Assembly: GCA_938044045.1 (NCBI GenBank)
Contig: CALIQN010000023.1
Span: 1 to 41,436, forward strand
From: an uncultured Peptococcaceae bacterium
GTDB lineage: Bacteria > Bacillota > Peptococcia > Peptococcales > Peptococcaceae
Length of the DNA: 41,436 bases
Direction: 5' to 3'
The notes under the pieces are model-generated. The model worked only from the letters and a program-made list of their open reading frames with translations, did no database searches and had not been told where the DNA came from. This document shows, one piece after another, positions 31,688 through 40,505 of the stretch. Position 1 is the stretch's first letter. The number at the start of each line of letters is the position of its first letter. The translations under genes were made by a program, and so were the position numbers.

Positions 31688-32392
31688 ATGACGCTAGAAA
31701 AAAGATGGCAAAAATGGTTGACCTTAGCAGTGTTTTTAGGCATTTTAGGACTATTTACATATGTTGGTTATCAAAAACTTCAACCTTACATGATTTATTT
31801 TACGGATTACAATCAGATACGTGCCTGGGCTGCGGCTGGGGGTTGGAAAGGGAAGATACTGATGGTGCTTGCCTTAGCTTTTCAGGTGGTGGTTGCCGTT
31901 ATTCCGGGTGGCCCTATGGAGATAGGCGCAGGCTATGCCTATGGCCCTTACTTAGGCACCTTGCTTGCAGTATTGGGGATGATGTTGGGCTCTATTGTGG
32001 TTTATTTTTTGTCCCAAGTTTTTGGTAGACGCTTTGTTCATCTTTTTATCAGTGAAGAAAAATTAGTGAATTTGTATATTTTACACAATCCTACAAAATT
32101 GAATCGTTTAATCTTTATTGTGTTTCTAATTCCAGGGACGCCGAAGGACTTACTCACCTATGCTGCTGGGCTATTTAGAGTACCATTTTTAAATTGGGTT
32201 GTTTTAACGACTTTGGCGAGAATTCCCGCACTCTTTGTTTCAACTTATGCAGGAGAAGCTATCCTAAAGAAAGAATATGATCAAGTTGCAGTTATCTTTG
32301 TGGTAACGATGATTTTATCAGTGGTAGGTTATACTGTTTTTAATCGCTTAAATGATAAAAGAATGGTAAAAAAAAGCCATCAAGAGAAATAA
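31688..32392 (+). CDS. VTT-domain (TVP38/DedA-like) membrane protein
   Basis: The 234-aa polytopic protein has one N-terminal helix (WLTLAVFLGILGLFTYVGY), then the SNARE-associated/VTT domain: VVAVIPGGPMEIGAGYAYGPYLGTLLAVLGMMLGS and IVFLIPGTPKDLLTYAAGLF, the re-entrant loops with conserved P-G motifs. The family includes lipid scramblases for undecaprenyl phosphate or phospholipids. ATG 31688 has AAAGGAGGT upstream. It is a single gene with promoter and terminator. Confidence 0.9.
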   Translation: MTLEKRWQKWLTLAVFLGILGLFTYVGYQKLQPYMIYFTDYNQIRAWAAAGGWKGKILMVLALAFQVVVAVIPGGPMEIGAGYAYGPYLGTLLAVLGMMLGSIVVYFLSQVFGRRFVHLFISEEKLVNLYILHNPTKLNRLIFIVFLIPGTPKDLLTYAAGLFRVPFLNWVVLTTLARIPALFVSTYAGEAILKKEYDQVAVIFVVTMILSVVGYTVFNRLNDKRMVKKSHQEK

Positions 32393-32393
32393 A

Positions 32394-32445
32394 AAAGCAC
32401 TTAAAAATCAAGGTATCAAGCCTAGATTTTTAAGTGCTTTTGTTC
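32394..32445. terminator. bidirectional terminator between VTT and DUF401 genes
   Basis: Perfect 16-bp stem AAAGCACTTAAAAATC and complement, with a 15-base loop that can form AGG/CCT pairs. T tracts occur on both strands. Confidence 0.8.
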
Positions 32446-32458
32446 TATTTTAAAAAAT

Positions 32459-33658
32459 TTAGTGTAGAAAGATATAAGACAGGATTGCGATACTAAGGAG
32501 ACTAAGCTCAGGCAAGAGAAGCATTTTCATGACTTGAATGAGGTTAGCTTTAAAGTAATCTACTGTTAAGGTCAGGCAGAGGTGTAGTGGGGTGAGCATT
32601 TGCCCACAAAGTCCACAAGCGTATAAGGCACCTGCCATAAAGGGATCCATTTGTCCTGTAGCTGCCAAGATAATAGGAAAGCCTAAGCCAACGGCAGCCG
32701 TTTGCAAGCCTGTAATAAAGCCCAAAGAAAAAAGAACCAAACCAAAGGCGATAAAACTTGGAAAAGGCAATTTTTCAATGATTTGAGGAAGGTCAATTAA
32801 GAGTCCTGAGCCTTCCAAGATACCTTTAAACGCCATTAAGGTGATAACAAGCCACAAGGTTTTTAAGTGAAAACTTCTAAGGATGGCTTGATAGATTTTT
32901 TTAGGGCTGTAGAGATGTCTTAAAAATAGACCGATCAAGACAATAAGGATAGAATATTTAACTTCCATTTTAAGGCCAATGACAAAAAAGACAATCAAAA
33001 AGATAGGGAGCGTTGCCAGAATAAAGGGCAAAACCATGGTAGATTTTTTGCCAGTAATAACTTTTTTAGCTGTTTTTGGAATCTGTAAGACAAAAAATAA
33101 GCCTAAAAAGATATTGATAAAGCCATAAGGCGTCATATAGCTCAGAATAGAGGCAACACTCAAACCTGTGATGGTACTGGCTAAAATAACATTGGGATAG
33201 ATAGGAAGCATGTATTCTGTAATATGACGATAAAAGAAATTGACATAGCTTTTTTGTTCGGGTGTGATTATCATGCCTTCGCTGGCTTTTTCAACTAGGG
33301 GTGCAGAAAAGCGTGCCCCACCAGCAGAAGGAATGAGACCAATAAAGGCAGGGAGAAGCATGAGGACGACTCGTGGATAAGGTACCAAGACTTCCAGTGC
33401 TTTTAAGGTTTGATCAAGATAGTTTTCTGTACGCAAAATTTCCTCAAGGAGCATAATCAGTGCCAAGACAATGAGTAGGTCAATAACAGTTGGCTCTAAA
33501 AGGGAATCTTTGATGACGGTCATAACAGTCAGAGGTGGCATAGCAGAGAGCAAGACAAGCCCTAAGCCACCTAGTAGAACGACCCGTGATAGGGGAACTT
33601 TTTTGACCAATAAAATAATCATGACCAAAAAGACAAGAGATAATTTTAATAAGCTCAT
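32459..33658 (-). CDS. DUF401-family membrane permease
   Basis: The 399-aa integral membrane protein has about 10-11 helices and resembles the DUF401 family (related to citrate/gluconate-type transporters). Telling motifs are FIGLIPSAGGARFSAPLVE (about 105-123), YRHITEYMLPIYPNVILAS and FITGLQTAAVGLGFPIILA near the C-terminus, a two-fold repeat of Gly/Ala-rich re-entrant loops. The substrate is unknown. ATG 33658 starts two bases after the rsmI stop, so it is the last gene of the decarboxylase-holB-rsmI unit. That neighbourhood gives no hint of substrate. Confidence 0.88.
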   Translation of the reverse strand: MSLLKLSLVFLVMIILLVKKVPLSRVVLLGGLGLVLLSAMPPLTVMTVIKDSLLEPTVIDLLIVLALIMLLEEILRTENYLDQTLKALEVLVPYPRVVLMLLPAFIGLIPSAGGARFSAPLVEKASEGMIITPEQKSYVNFFYRHITEYMLPIYPNVILASTITGLSVASILSYMTPYGFINIFLGLFFVLQIPKTAKKVITGKKSTMVLPFILATLPIFLIVFFVIGLKMEVKYSILIVLIGLFLRHLYSPKKIYQAILRSFHLKTLWLVITLMAFKGILEGSGLLIDLPQIIEKLPFPSFIAFGLVLFSLGFITGLQTAAVGLGFPIILAATGQMDPFMAGALYACGLCGQMLTPLHLCLTLTVDYFKANLIQVMKMLLLPELSLLSIAILSYIFLH

Positions 33659-33660
33659 AA

Positions 33661-34512
33661 TTAGTTTTCACCTTCTGAAGTATTTTGAGTATTAATTAAG
33701 GCTTGGTAAAGGCTGCGTTTAGGGAGATTAAAGTCTTGAGCAACTTGATTACAGGCTGCTTTTGTTTTATAACCCTGAAGCAAGAGGTCTTGTGCTTTTT
33801 TTAGTGCAAGGCTAAAGCTATCTTCTGAGCTTTCTTTTTCTTCTTTTCCCAAGACAAGGACAAACTCTCCTTTGATACTATGGGTGGAGAAATGTTCGTA
33901 AACACTTTGGCAAGTCCCTCTGATGGTTTCTTCAAATTTTTTGGTGAGCTCTCGGGAAACGCTTAAAGGACGATTTGGAAATAAGGTCTTAAGCTCTTCC
34001 AAGGTTTTTTCCAAGCGATGAGGGGCTTCATAGAAAATAATGGTGCGTCCTTCATTTTCCCACGCATTGAGGATGGCTTGACGCTCTTTGCCCTTGCGTG
34101 GTAAGAAGCCTTCAAAAATAAAACGTCTAGAGGAAAAGCCTGATTGCAAGAGGGCGAGAAAGATCGCACTTGCCCCAGGGAGTACGGTAAATTCAATCCC
34201 AGCTTCAATAGCGTGGCGTGCCAATATTTCACCAGGGTCAGAGATACCGGGCATGCCAGCGTCAGTGATTAGGGCAATGGATTTGCCTTCCTTTAGGAAA
34301 GCGAGCAGTTTTTCGCTAGCTTCATGCTCATTATGTTCATGGTAGCTGAATAATTTCTTTTTGATATTGTAGTGGTTTAGTAGTTTGACGCTGACCCTTG
34401 TATCCTCGCAAGCGATGATATCAACCATTTCCAAAACTTCTAAAGTGCGTAAGCTGATATCAGAAAGATTGCCAATGGGTGTCGGGCAAAAATAAAGCTT
34501 GGTCAAAGTCAT
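33661..34512 (-). CDS. rsmI: 16S rRNA (cytidine1402-2'-O)-methyltransferase RsmI
   Basis: RsmI 2'-O-methylates C1402 in the 16S decoding centre using SAM. The 283-aa protein shows the tetrapyrrole-methylase fold: LYFCPTPIGNLSDISLRTLE at the start, CEDTR, ITDAGMPGISDPG, VLPGASA and FYEAPHR. The C-terminal region with a helix-turn-helix-like end (KAACNQVAQDFNLPKRSLYQ) fits the family. I chose ATG 34512 with GGAGGA six bases upstream; an ATG at 34530 lies within the previous gene. It overlaps the trmN6 stop by four bases. Gene order matches the Bacillus yabB-rsmI neighbourhood. Confidence 0.95.
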   Translation of the reverse strand: MTLTKLYFCPTPIGNLSDISLRTLEVLEMVDIIACEDTRVSVKLLNHYNIKKKLFSYHEHNEHEASEKLLAFLKEGKSIALITDAGMPGISDPGEILARHAIEAGIEFTVLPGASAIFLALLQSGFSSRRFIFEGFLPRKGKERQAILNAWENEGRTIIFYEAPHRLEKTLEELKTLFPNRPLSVSRELTKKFEETIRGTCQSVYEHFSTHSIKGEFVLVLGKEEKESSEDSFSLALKKAQDLLLQGYKTKAACNQVAQDFNLPKRSLYQALINTQNTSEGEN

Positions 34513-35249
34513 AGTTTCCTCCCATACCAAGTATTAATTTCTTCATTGTACATCCCCTCTAAATCATATTCATAAAGAGGGTTTAAGAGCTTTAAGGCGA
34601 CATTTCCATCTTTGATAAAGCTGAGTAAGCTAAGCTTGGAGTCAGATGCTAAAATATTTTTAAAAACAGGACGGACAAGGTGAGGCTTAAGACGATAGTT
34701 TCTAGCGATGGCAAAAATTTCATCCAATCTTTCAGTGCGATGGACAAGCCAAAGTGTCCCTCGAGGTTTTAAGTAAAAATAACTTGCCTTAAAAAGATCA
34801 TCCAAGGTTTGTGTGAGTTCGTGTCTCGCTCGTGCCACTTTTTCATCTGGACTCATTTTGCCATGTCCGACTTTAAAAAAGGGAGGATTGGCAGTGATGT
34901 GATCAAAATGCGCATGCCATGGTTGATAAAGTGAACGACTATCTTGTACAAAAAAAGAAAGCCGTTCACAGGGAAGGGCATTTCTTTTTTGGCTTTTCTT
35001 GGCGAGTGTAATCACACTAGGCTCAATATCAATACCGATAAACTGGCTATCAGGATGATAGAGGCACATCAAATGGCCAATAATCCCCGTACCACAGCCA
35101 ATATCCAGTATTTTTTCCCCTTTGGCTATCTTGGCAAAATGTGCCAACATGACGGCGTCAATGGAAAAACGCCAACCATCTAAAGGTTGATACAGTCCAT
35201 AGTCAGCAATCGCTAGACTAGTCCATTCTAGGTTAGTGTCTGTTTTCAT
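34509..35249 (-). CDS. TrmN6-like adenine-N6 methyltransferase (YabB/YfiC family)
   Basis: The 246-aa SAM-dependent enzyme has motif I LDIGCGTGIIG (48-58), D74 in GIDIEP and the catalytic NPPF (121-124) of N6-adenine methyltransferases. The E. coli relative modifies A37 of tRNA-Val; the Bacillus relative is YabB. I chose ATG 35249 (MKTDTNLEW), although its binding site (GAGAAAG) is weak. A GTG at 35276 extends the frame without a better site. It overlaps the end of ricT and the start of rsmI, so translation is coupled. Confidence 0.88.
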   Translation of the reverse strand: MKTDTNLEWTSLAIADYGLYQPLDGWRFSIDAVMLAHFAKIAKGEKILDIGCGTGIIGHLMCLYHPDSQFIGIDIEPSVITLAKKSQKRNALPCERLSFFVQDSRSLYQPWHAHFDHITANPPFFKVGHGKMSPDEKVARARHELTQTLDDLFKASYFYLKPRGTLWLVHRTERLDEIFAIARNYRLKPHLVRPVFKNILASDSKLSLLSFIKDGNVALKLLNPLYEYDLEGMYNEEINTWYGRKL

Positions 35250-36126
35250 GGTAGGGCTTTCTCGGTTTTTTGACACATTGCAAAGGTTTTTTAGTCACTT
35301 TTTTTAGATTTGCTTTTTTCTTAGGTACAGGGAGTGTAGGTTGATATTCAATAATTTCAATTTGATTTTCTTCTTTAGCGGACGCTGGCTTACTTTCTTT
35401 AGTAGAGGCGTTGGAGGAAAGGGCTTCCTCATGACTAGGGTTTACTTCAGTATTGGCGGCTTTTTCTCGTTTGAGACGATTTCGTTCTTCATAATGCTCG
35501 TTTTCATAGGCGAGGCAGCAGAGCAATTTACCACAAAACCCAGAAATTTTAGCCGTATTTAAAGAAAGATTTTGTTCTTTTGCCATCTTGATGGAGATGG
35601 GTGAAAATTCCTTGAGAAATTGTTGGCAGCACAGGCTTCTACCACAGATGCCTATTCCTCCGACGAGCTTAGGCTCATCACGATCCCCTATTTGACGTAG
35701 CTCAATACGTGTATGAAAGGTCGCCGCTAAATGTTTTAAAAGATTTCTAAAGTCTACCCTTTCTTTTGCAGTGTAGATAAACAAAAGTTGAGACCTATCA
35801 AAATTATAATCTGCTGAAATGAGGTTCATACCAAGCTCGTGTTCATTGATAATGGCTTGACAGATTGGAAGTGCTTCCTTTGACTTGATTAAATTATCTT
35901 GATGGATGCGATGATCTTCCTCTGTGGCAAGACGCACAACAGGACGCAAATCAAGGTTGAAAGTTTCTTTATTGATGGTTTTTTGTCCCTCGCTGATGCT
36001 GGCAAATTCTAGACCTCGTGATGTTTCGACGATGACATCATCACCAGGTTTAAGCGCTAGCGCATTAGGGAGAAAAAAATAGGTTTTACCCGCGGGTTTA
36101 AATTTTACGCCGACAACGATGGGCAT
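35233..36126 (-). CDS. ricT: PSP1 / RicT (YaaT) protein
   Basis: RicT is part of the Y-complex (RicA-RicF-RicT) which holds [4Fe-4S] clusters and, in Bacillus, controls RNase Y-dependent mRNA maturation and development. The 297-aa protein has the PSP1 core with Cys161, Cys166-Cys167 (GICGRSLCCQQF) and Cys198, Cys203-Cys204 (GFCGKLLCCLAYE). The last 90 residues are a charged, Lys/Glu-rich disordered tail, longer than in Bacillus. ATG 36126 has GAGGTG upstream. It lies between holB and trmN6, as in Bacillus, where yabA separates it from yabB. RicA and RicF genes are not in the window. Confidence 0.93.
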   Translation of the reverse strand: MPIVVGVKFKPAGKTYFFLPNALALKPGDDVIVETSRGLEFASISEGQKTINKETFNLDLRPVVRLATEEDHRIHQDNLIKSKEALPICQAIINEHELGMNLISADYNFDRSQLLFIYTAKERVDFRNLLKHLAATFHTRIELRQIGDRDEPKLVGGIGICGRSLCCQQFLKEFSPISIKMAKEQNLSLNTAKISGFCGKLLCCLAYENEHYEERNRLKREKAANTEVNPSHEEALSSNASTKESKPASAKEENQIEIIEYQPTLPVPKKKANLKKVTKKPLQCVKKPRKPYHENRH

Positions 36127-36142
36127 TCAAAACACCTCTTTT

Positions 36143-37195
36143 TTATTGTATGGTTTTCTTAAACTGAAATAGTAAAATAAGTAAAACGAGAAAATAATCC
36201 ACATTAGCCTCCAGCTTATCGTAGCTTGCATAGAGGGTATCCAAGAACTTTTTCAAATGACTTTCTTGGTAGGAAAGCTCAAGATAGTTTGCTTTAAAAT
36301 CATGGTGGTAAAGGGGTAGGGCAAAGTGATTTTTTAAGAGCATCATATCTCTTATAAAACTTTCAATAAAAAAGATTTGTCTATTGATAAACTGTCTTTG
36401 CCAATCACGTTCAGACAGGGTTAGAGTTTCTTTTTGTGTCTTATATTGTTCCTTTACGTTTTTTTGCATCTCCTCGACAAAAAGCACAAGACGCCCCTCA
36501 TGCAAGTTTGGTAGGGATTTTATCAATGAAAATAGCGTATCTCTTTCTGATAAGATTGTACTGTCTTCTTCTAAATAAGAGAGAAATAAAGAAAGAGAAC
36601 CAAAAGAAAGTGCCAAAGCAAGATTTAATTTATCTTGGTTGTAATTGTTGATAGGCTTTGGCAGATAGTGACAGAGACTGGTTTTAGAAAGTGGCTTAAA
36701 AGGAATAATCTGCATCCTAGAACAAATGGTTTCTAAGAGCTTATCTTGATGAGTTGCCAACAGGATGAAGAGTATCTCTCCTAATGGCTCTTCAAGCATT
36801 TTTAAAAGTGCATTGGCTGCTTCATGCCCCATGAGATCAGCGTTTTCGATGATGACAACACTATAGTGTGAATAGCGTGCATAATGTGAAAGGGTATCTT
36901 TTAAGTCACGAATTTGTTTGATTTTAATTTGCTTTCCCTCTGGCACGATGATATAGCAGTCAGGGTGATTGCCAGAATCAAACAAGTCTTCGGAGGCTTG
37001 AGTAAATGCAGGGTCAGGGTTATGGGTAAATTGTGGCCAAGAAAGCACAATTTTTGCCAGAGCAAGGGCAGTTTTTCGCTTTAAGGTACCATCTTGTCCT
37101 AAAAATAGGTAGGCATGAGACAGTCTATTTTTATCAATTGCCATTTTGAGTTTACTTGTGGCAAGATCTTGTCCAACAATTTCTTCAAAAGCCAT
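36143..37195 (-). CDS. holB: DNA polymerase III delta' subunit
   Basis: This clamp-loader subunit loads the sliding clamp together with delta and tau/gamma. The 350-aa protein has FEEIVGQDLATSKLKMAI, SHAYLFLGQDGTLKRKTALA (the Walker A is degenerate, normal for delta'), VVIIENADLMGHEAANALLKMLEEP and a sensor-like ILLATHQDKLLETICSRMQ. The C-terminal collar is helical and poorly conserved. I chose ATG 37195 (MAFEEIVGQD) with GAGGAGGGA upstream. A gap of 16 bases separates it from ricT. Confidence 0.93.
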   Translation of the reverse strand: MAFEEIVGQDLATSKLKMAIDKNRLSHAYLFLGQDGTLKRKTALALAKIVLSWPQFTHNPDPAFTQASEDLFDSGNHPDCYIIVPEGKQIKIKQIRDLKDTLSHYARYSHYSVVIIENADLMGHEAANALLKMLEEPLGEILFILLATHQDKLLETICSRMQIIPFKPLSKTSLCHYLPKPINNYNQDKLNLALALSFGSLSLFLSYLEEDSTILSERDTLFSLIKSLPNLHEGRLVLFVEEMQKNVKEQYKTQKETLTLSERDWQRQFINRQIFFIESFIRDMMLLKNHFALPLYHHDFKANYLELSYQESHLKKFLDTLYASYDKLEANVDYFLVLLILLFQFKKTIQ

Positions 37196-37239
37196 GCTAT
37201 CCCTCCTCATATCATTCTAACATTTTTTTAGAATGATAA

Positions 37240-38616
37240 TCAAGAAACAACGTCGACTAATATATCGGGAGAATTCCCACTTTCTTGCCATAGGTTGATA
37301 ATATCTTGGGAAATAATTTCTCCTGGGATAACTTGGGGAATGCCAGGAGGATAAGCTTGGATAAAGCCTGAGGCAATCTTTCCTTTTGCTTTTAAGATAG
37401 GGATAGTATGACTGTCTTTAAAATAAGCTTCTTCTAAACGCATAGCGACTTTTGGTAAGTTGGTTTGGTAAAAAGGTTTTGCCAAGGTGCGCTTTGGTAA
37501 ATTGACACTCATGCGATCAATTTTTTCTAAACTTGCTTTTAAGGTATCTAGACTTTCTTTAAAGCCATTTAAAGGGAGAAGGAGTAGGACGCCCTCATCT
37601 GCCATTTCAACCATACAATGGTCGGCTTCAAGGGCTTCTTTTAGGTGCTCACCATCCAGTGTGGTGCTTTTGATCCAAAGACGGAAAGGTTCTTTTTGCC
37701 AAGAGGCTTCTTCAATGATAGAAAGGGTTTGGAGAGAAAAAGGGTAAAAAACCTGGCTGATGGTTTGATAACCTTCCTGTAAAAGATCTTGTCCATGTTC
37801 TGCCATGTAGACACTTGCCAACTCCAAACTTGCCATAATAGGGTAAGAGGGTGAGGTTGTAGCGATGAGACGCAAGGTCTTATCGATTTGCGTTTCAAGG
37901 GCTTGATTTTGACAGGCAAGGACACTGCCTTGAGTCAGACAAGGTAAGGTTTTGTGATAACTTTTGATGACAATATCACAATCATATTCTAAAGCAGATT
38001 TTGGGGTGAGGGGAGAAAAAGAAAAATGTGCTCCGTGTGCTTCATCAACGATAATGGTTAAGCCATTTTTTTTGGCGAGTTTAGCCAAGGCTTCATTTTT
38101 CCAAGTGATGCCATGGTAGGTCGGATGTACCATTAGCATGAGTTTACAAGTAGGATGTGCTTTTATAGCGTCTTCTAAAGTTTTAGGAGAAATGCCCAGT
38201 GGGATATGGTGAGTGGAGTCTAAGGTAGGTTGTAAGTAGATGGGTTTGGCATTGGCCAAGATGAGACCATGGTAAATACTTCTATGGGCGTGACGTGGAA
38301 TGAAAATTTCCTTATTTTTAGCGATTGCCATCAGACTAGCGAGTAAGCCCTGTGTCGTTCCCCCAAGAAGATAACGTGCAAAGTGTGCTTGATGGATATG
38401 GGCAAGTTGACTTTGACTTTCTTTTATCACACCACTAGGGAGCAAAAGATTATCCAATCCTGTGATTTCAGTAAGATCATAGGTAAAGAAATCTTTTCCA
38501 AAGGCTTCTTTTGTCAGTGGTGGCAAAAAATGTCCATTTTTATGGCCTGGTGTATGAAAAGAATAATGTGTTTGTTTGGCATAAGCTTTCAAGGCTTCAA
38601 AAATAGGGTAGTTCAT
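37240..38616 (-). CDS. Orn/Lys/Arg decarboxylase-family PLP enzyme
   Basis: The 458-aa fold-type I PLP decarboxylase is of the short (YaaO/SpeA-like) type. Motifs: HTPGHK (21-26), GGTTQG (85-90), DEAHGAHF (191-198, the Asp pairs with the PLP nitrogen) and SYHKTLP with PLP-lysine K222. The C-terminal domain has YPPGIPQVIPGE. The substrate (Arg, Lys or Orn) is not readable. The Bacillus gene yaaO sits a few genes upstream of holB, and the arrangement here is the same minus tmk-darA-yaaR. ATG 38616 has AAAAGGAGC upstream. It is the first gene of the minus-strand block. Confidence 0.9.
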   Translation of the reverse strand: MNYPIFEALKAYAKQTHYSFHTPGHKNGHFLPPLTKEAFGKDFFTYDLTEITGLDNLLLPSGVIKESQSQLAHIHQAHFARYLLGGTTQGLLASLMAIAKNKEIFIPRHAHRSIYHGLILANAKPIYLQPTLDSTHHIPLGISPKTLEDAIKAHPTCKLMLMVHPTYHGITWKNEALAKLAKKNGLTIIVDEAHGAHFSFSPLTPKSALEYDCDIVIKSYHKTLPCLTQGSVLACQNQALETQIDKTLRLIATTSPSYPIMASLELASVYMAEHGQDLLQEGYQTISQVFYPFSLQTLSIIEEASWQKEPFRLWIKSTTLDGEHLKEALEADHCMVEMADEGVLLLLPLNGFKESLDTLKASLEKIDRMSVNLPKRTLAKPFYQTNLPKVAMRLEEAYFKDSHTIPILKAKGKIASGFIQAYPPGIPQVIPGEIISQDIINLWQESGNSPDILVDVVS

Positions 38617-38849
38617 AAAAGCTCCTTTTAGATTGAGGTAATAAAATAACAAAAAATAATTTAGCCTATGATGAGTAGATTGAAGGGAAGAAAATAGTCA
38701 AATATTACAATATTGTTTTTTTTATAGAATATTAATTTCAAATAAAGGGGATTTTATTACGGACTATAGAAGGCAGCTTAAAATATTTAGGTTAATTAAG
38801 GGAAAAAATGAGGTTTAGTTGCAATAAAATGACATAGCGTAAATAATCA

Positions 38850-38879
38850 TTGAAATGCTTAAACGTTTTGTGCTAGAAT
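38850..38879 (+). promoter_or_regulatory. promoter of the NlpC/P60 gene
   Basis: TTGAAA, an 18-base spacer and TAGAAT preceded by TGC. The remaining intergenic stretch 38617-38849 is AT-rich; I see no other clear element, and no good promoter for the minus-strand decarboxylase. Confidence 0.6.
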
Positions 38880-38904
38880 AGCTTTAGCGTTACTTTGGAA
38901 GGAT

Positions 38905-39945
38905 GTGTTGACAATTTTCTTAAAAAAAGTTATTACAGGTGTTGTCTTGGGAAGTGTGTTGCTTGGTAGTGGTTTTGGCGCTAGCGAAGTAGCTTTTGCG
39001 AATACAACAGCTAATCAATATGCGCAAACAGAATGGAATCAATATAAATTAGATAGCAATGTTATCAGTAGACAGGGTAAGGTTTACTTGCCTTTGCGTT
39101 CTGCGTTTAATGCCCTTGGTGCTGATATTAAGTGGAAACCAAATGGTCAAAGCGTTGTAGAAATTTATGGGAAAGATAAGGCGTTTTACCTTTATCTAAA
39201 AGAAGAAGGTGGCAAAACCTTTGTTTCTGGTACCCAAAATCAAAAGGGTGAAGCAATGCTTATGGCTAATGGTGTGACCTATATTTCTACAACCAGTCTC
39301 CAATCCCTTATGAATCGTACTTTGACTGTAAGTGGCAATAAACTTACTATGATTGATTATCGACCAAATTGGAAAAATGGTGCCAATACAAATGCTCTAT
39401 GGAAAGATAGCTTAAAGCCAATAGCTAAGGCTCAAACAAAGGTGGATGCTGCTGTGGCAGTCGTCACACCTGCTAAGGCATCAGAAGTTGTCGTTCCTGC
39501 GACTGCAGCACCAGCAGCAACACAAAATGCTAATGTGGCAGCTAATCCTGCACTAGCAGCACCGGCACCAGCAATTTCTGCTCCAAATATTCCGGTGAGT
39601 AGCAATGTGGAAGCTTTGCTTGTTAGTGCAAAGAACTATATTGGGGTGCCTTACCTATGGGGTGGTACCACACCAAAAGGCTTTGATTGTTCTGGCTTAG
39701 TGGTTTATGTCTATGGTGGACAAGGTATCAAATTACCACGTACTTCACAAGAACAACAAGCATTTGCAAAACCAGTAGGTCTCGACGAACTTGTACCTGG
39801 GGATCTTGTATTTTGGGGTTCACCAGCTTATCACGTTGGTATTTACTTGGGTGATAAGAAATATGTACATGCTGCTTGGAGTGGACAAGTTGAAATTGGT
39901 AGTTTTGACTGGTTCCCTTATACTAGTGGTGGTAGAGTTCTTTAA
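38905..39945 (+). CDS. secreted NlpC/P60 peptidoglycan hydrolase with Cu-amine-oxidase-N-like domain
   Basis: The 346-aa exported cell-wall enzyme has a signal peptide (1-32, KKVITGVVLGSVLLGSGFGA, cleavage after AFA), a copper-amine-oxidase N-terminal-like domain (about 45-150, KVYLPLRSAFNALGADIKW) thought to bind the wall, an Ala/Pro-rich linker (180-230), and an NlpC/P60 domain (235-346) with catalytic C262 (FDCSG), H310 (AYHVGIY) and H322. It cuts D-Glu-diaminopimelate or similar peptide bonds. The start is uncertain: GTG 38905 and TTG 38908 both lie close to AAGGA. It is monocistronic. Confidence 0.92.
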   Translation: MLTIFLKKVITGVVLGSVLLGSGFGASEVAFANTTANQYAQTEWNQYKLDSNVISRQGKVYLPLRSAFNALGADIKWKPNGQSVVEIYGKDKAFYLYLKEEGGKTFVSGTQNQKGEAMLMANGVTYISTTSLQSLMNRTLTVSGNKLTMIDYRPNWKNGANTNALWKDSLKPIAKAQTKVDAAVAVVTPAKASEVVVPATAAPAATQNANVAANPALAAPAPAISAPNIPVSSNVEALLVSAKNYIGVPYLWGGTTPKGFDCSGLVVYVYGGQGIKLPRTSQEQQAFAKPVGLDELVPGDLVFWGSPAYHVGIYLGDKKYVHAAWSGQVEIGSFDWFPYTSGGRVL

Positions 39946-39960
39946 TAAAATAAAATATAG

Positions 39961-40012
39961 AATAAAACCCTTTATGAAATTTACAAATTTCATAAAGGGT
40001 TTTATTGACTTT
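39961..40012 (+). terminator. long perfect hairpin after the NlpC/P60 gene
   Basis: A 46-base palindrome, AATAAAACCCTTTATGAAATTT and its complement, with only AC between the arms. It is likely the terminator, though the T tail is short. Confidence 0.7.
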
Positions 40013-40081
40013 GATGAATACAATACTAACTGGCAAACCTGATTAATAGAATAAAAGTAACGCTGAGTAGCTATTTAACAA

Positions 40082-40113
40082 AAAAAGAAACTCCCTAGGG
40101 AGTTTCTTTTTTT
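40082..40113. terminator. terminator of the SRP RNA gene
   Basis: AAAGAAACTCCC TAGG GAGTTTCTTT-type hairpin with A and T runs, six bases past the 3' end of the SRP RNA on the minus strand. Confidence 0.85.
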
Positions 40114-40118
40114 ATGTA

Positions 40119-40388
40119 TGCCATACGTCATTTTTTGAAAAACGCTTCCGAGTGGACGGCTATTAGCCAGCTCTACCCAGGCACGCCCACGGCACATACG
40201 AGAACATCCTTAGTGCTGCTTCCTTCCGGACCTGACACGGTTCGAATGTACGTATTGCGTGGGACCCGAGCGTCAACACCGCTTGATAGCCACCTTAACC
40301 TCAAAATTATCCCCCTAGAAATGACATCAATCCTGCTATAGCGGATTGCAGGTTACAGGGTACCGCTAGCCCCCCATCTAGTATGGCA
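40119..40388 (-). ncRNA. ffs: signal recognition particle RNA, long (Alu-containing) type
   Basis: The minus strand holds the SRP core GTCAGGTCCGGAAGGAAGCA (Ffh-binding domain with GGAA tetraloop), and upstream the Alu-side pieces GCGGTACCCTGTAACCTGCA and GGTGTTGACGCTCGGGTCCC, as in Bacillus scRNA (about 270 nt). The ends TGCCATAC and GTATGGCA pair to close the molecule, which fixes the borders. A promoter precedes it and a terminator follows. Apparent ORFs inside are not coding. Confidence 0.95.
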
Positions 40389-40393
40389 AAAGC

Positions 40394-40422
40394 ATTATAA
40401 CATGATGGAAGGCAGGACGCAA
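40394..40422 (-). promoter_or_regulatory. promoter of the SRP RNA gene
   Basis: On the minus strand: TTGCGT (40422-40417), a 17-base spacer and a perfect TATAAT (40399-40394), with transcription starting at about 40388, the 5' end of the RNA. Confidence 0.75.
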
Positions 40423-40505
40423 GGCTGTTTAAATAAAGCGAGCTTAGGGTATTTGGGTAGAGATTATATACGATTGTAAGTAAATAAAAAAAGGCGGAGT
40501 GTGAA

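Noticed and set aside
40114..40341. Open frame of 75 codons on the plus strand
   Set aside because: It lies wholly in the antisense of the SRP RNA gene, has no ribosome binding site, and the RNA explains the conservation.
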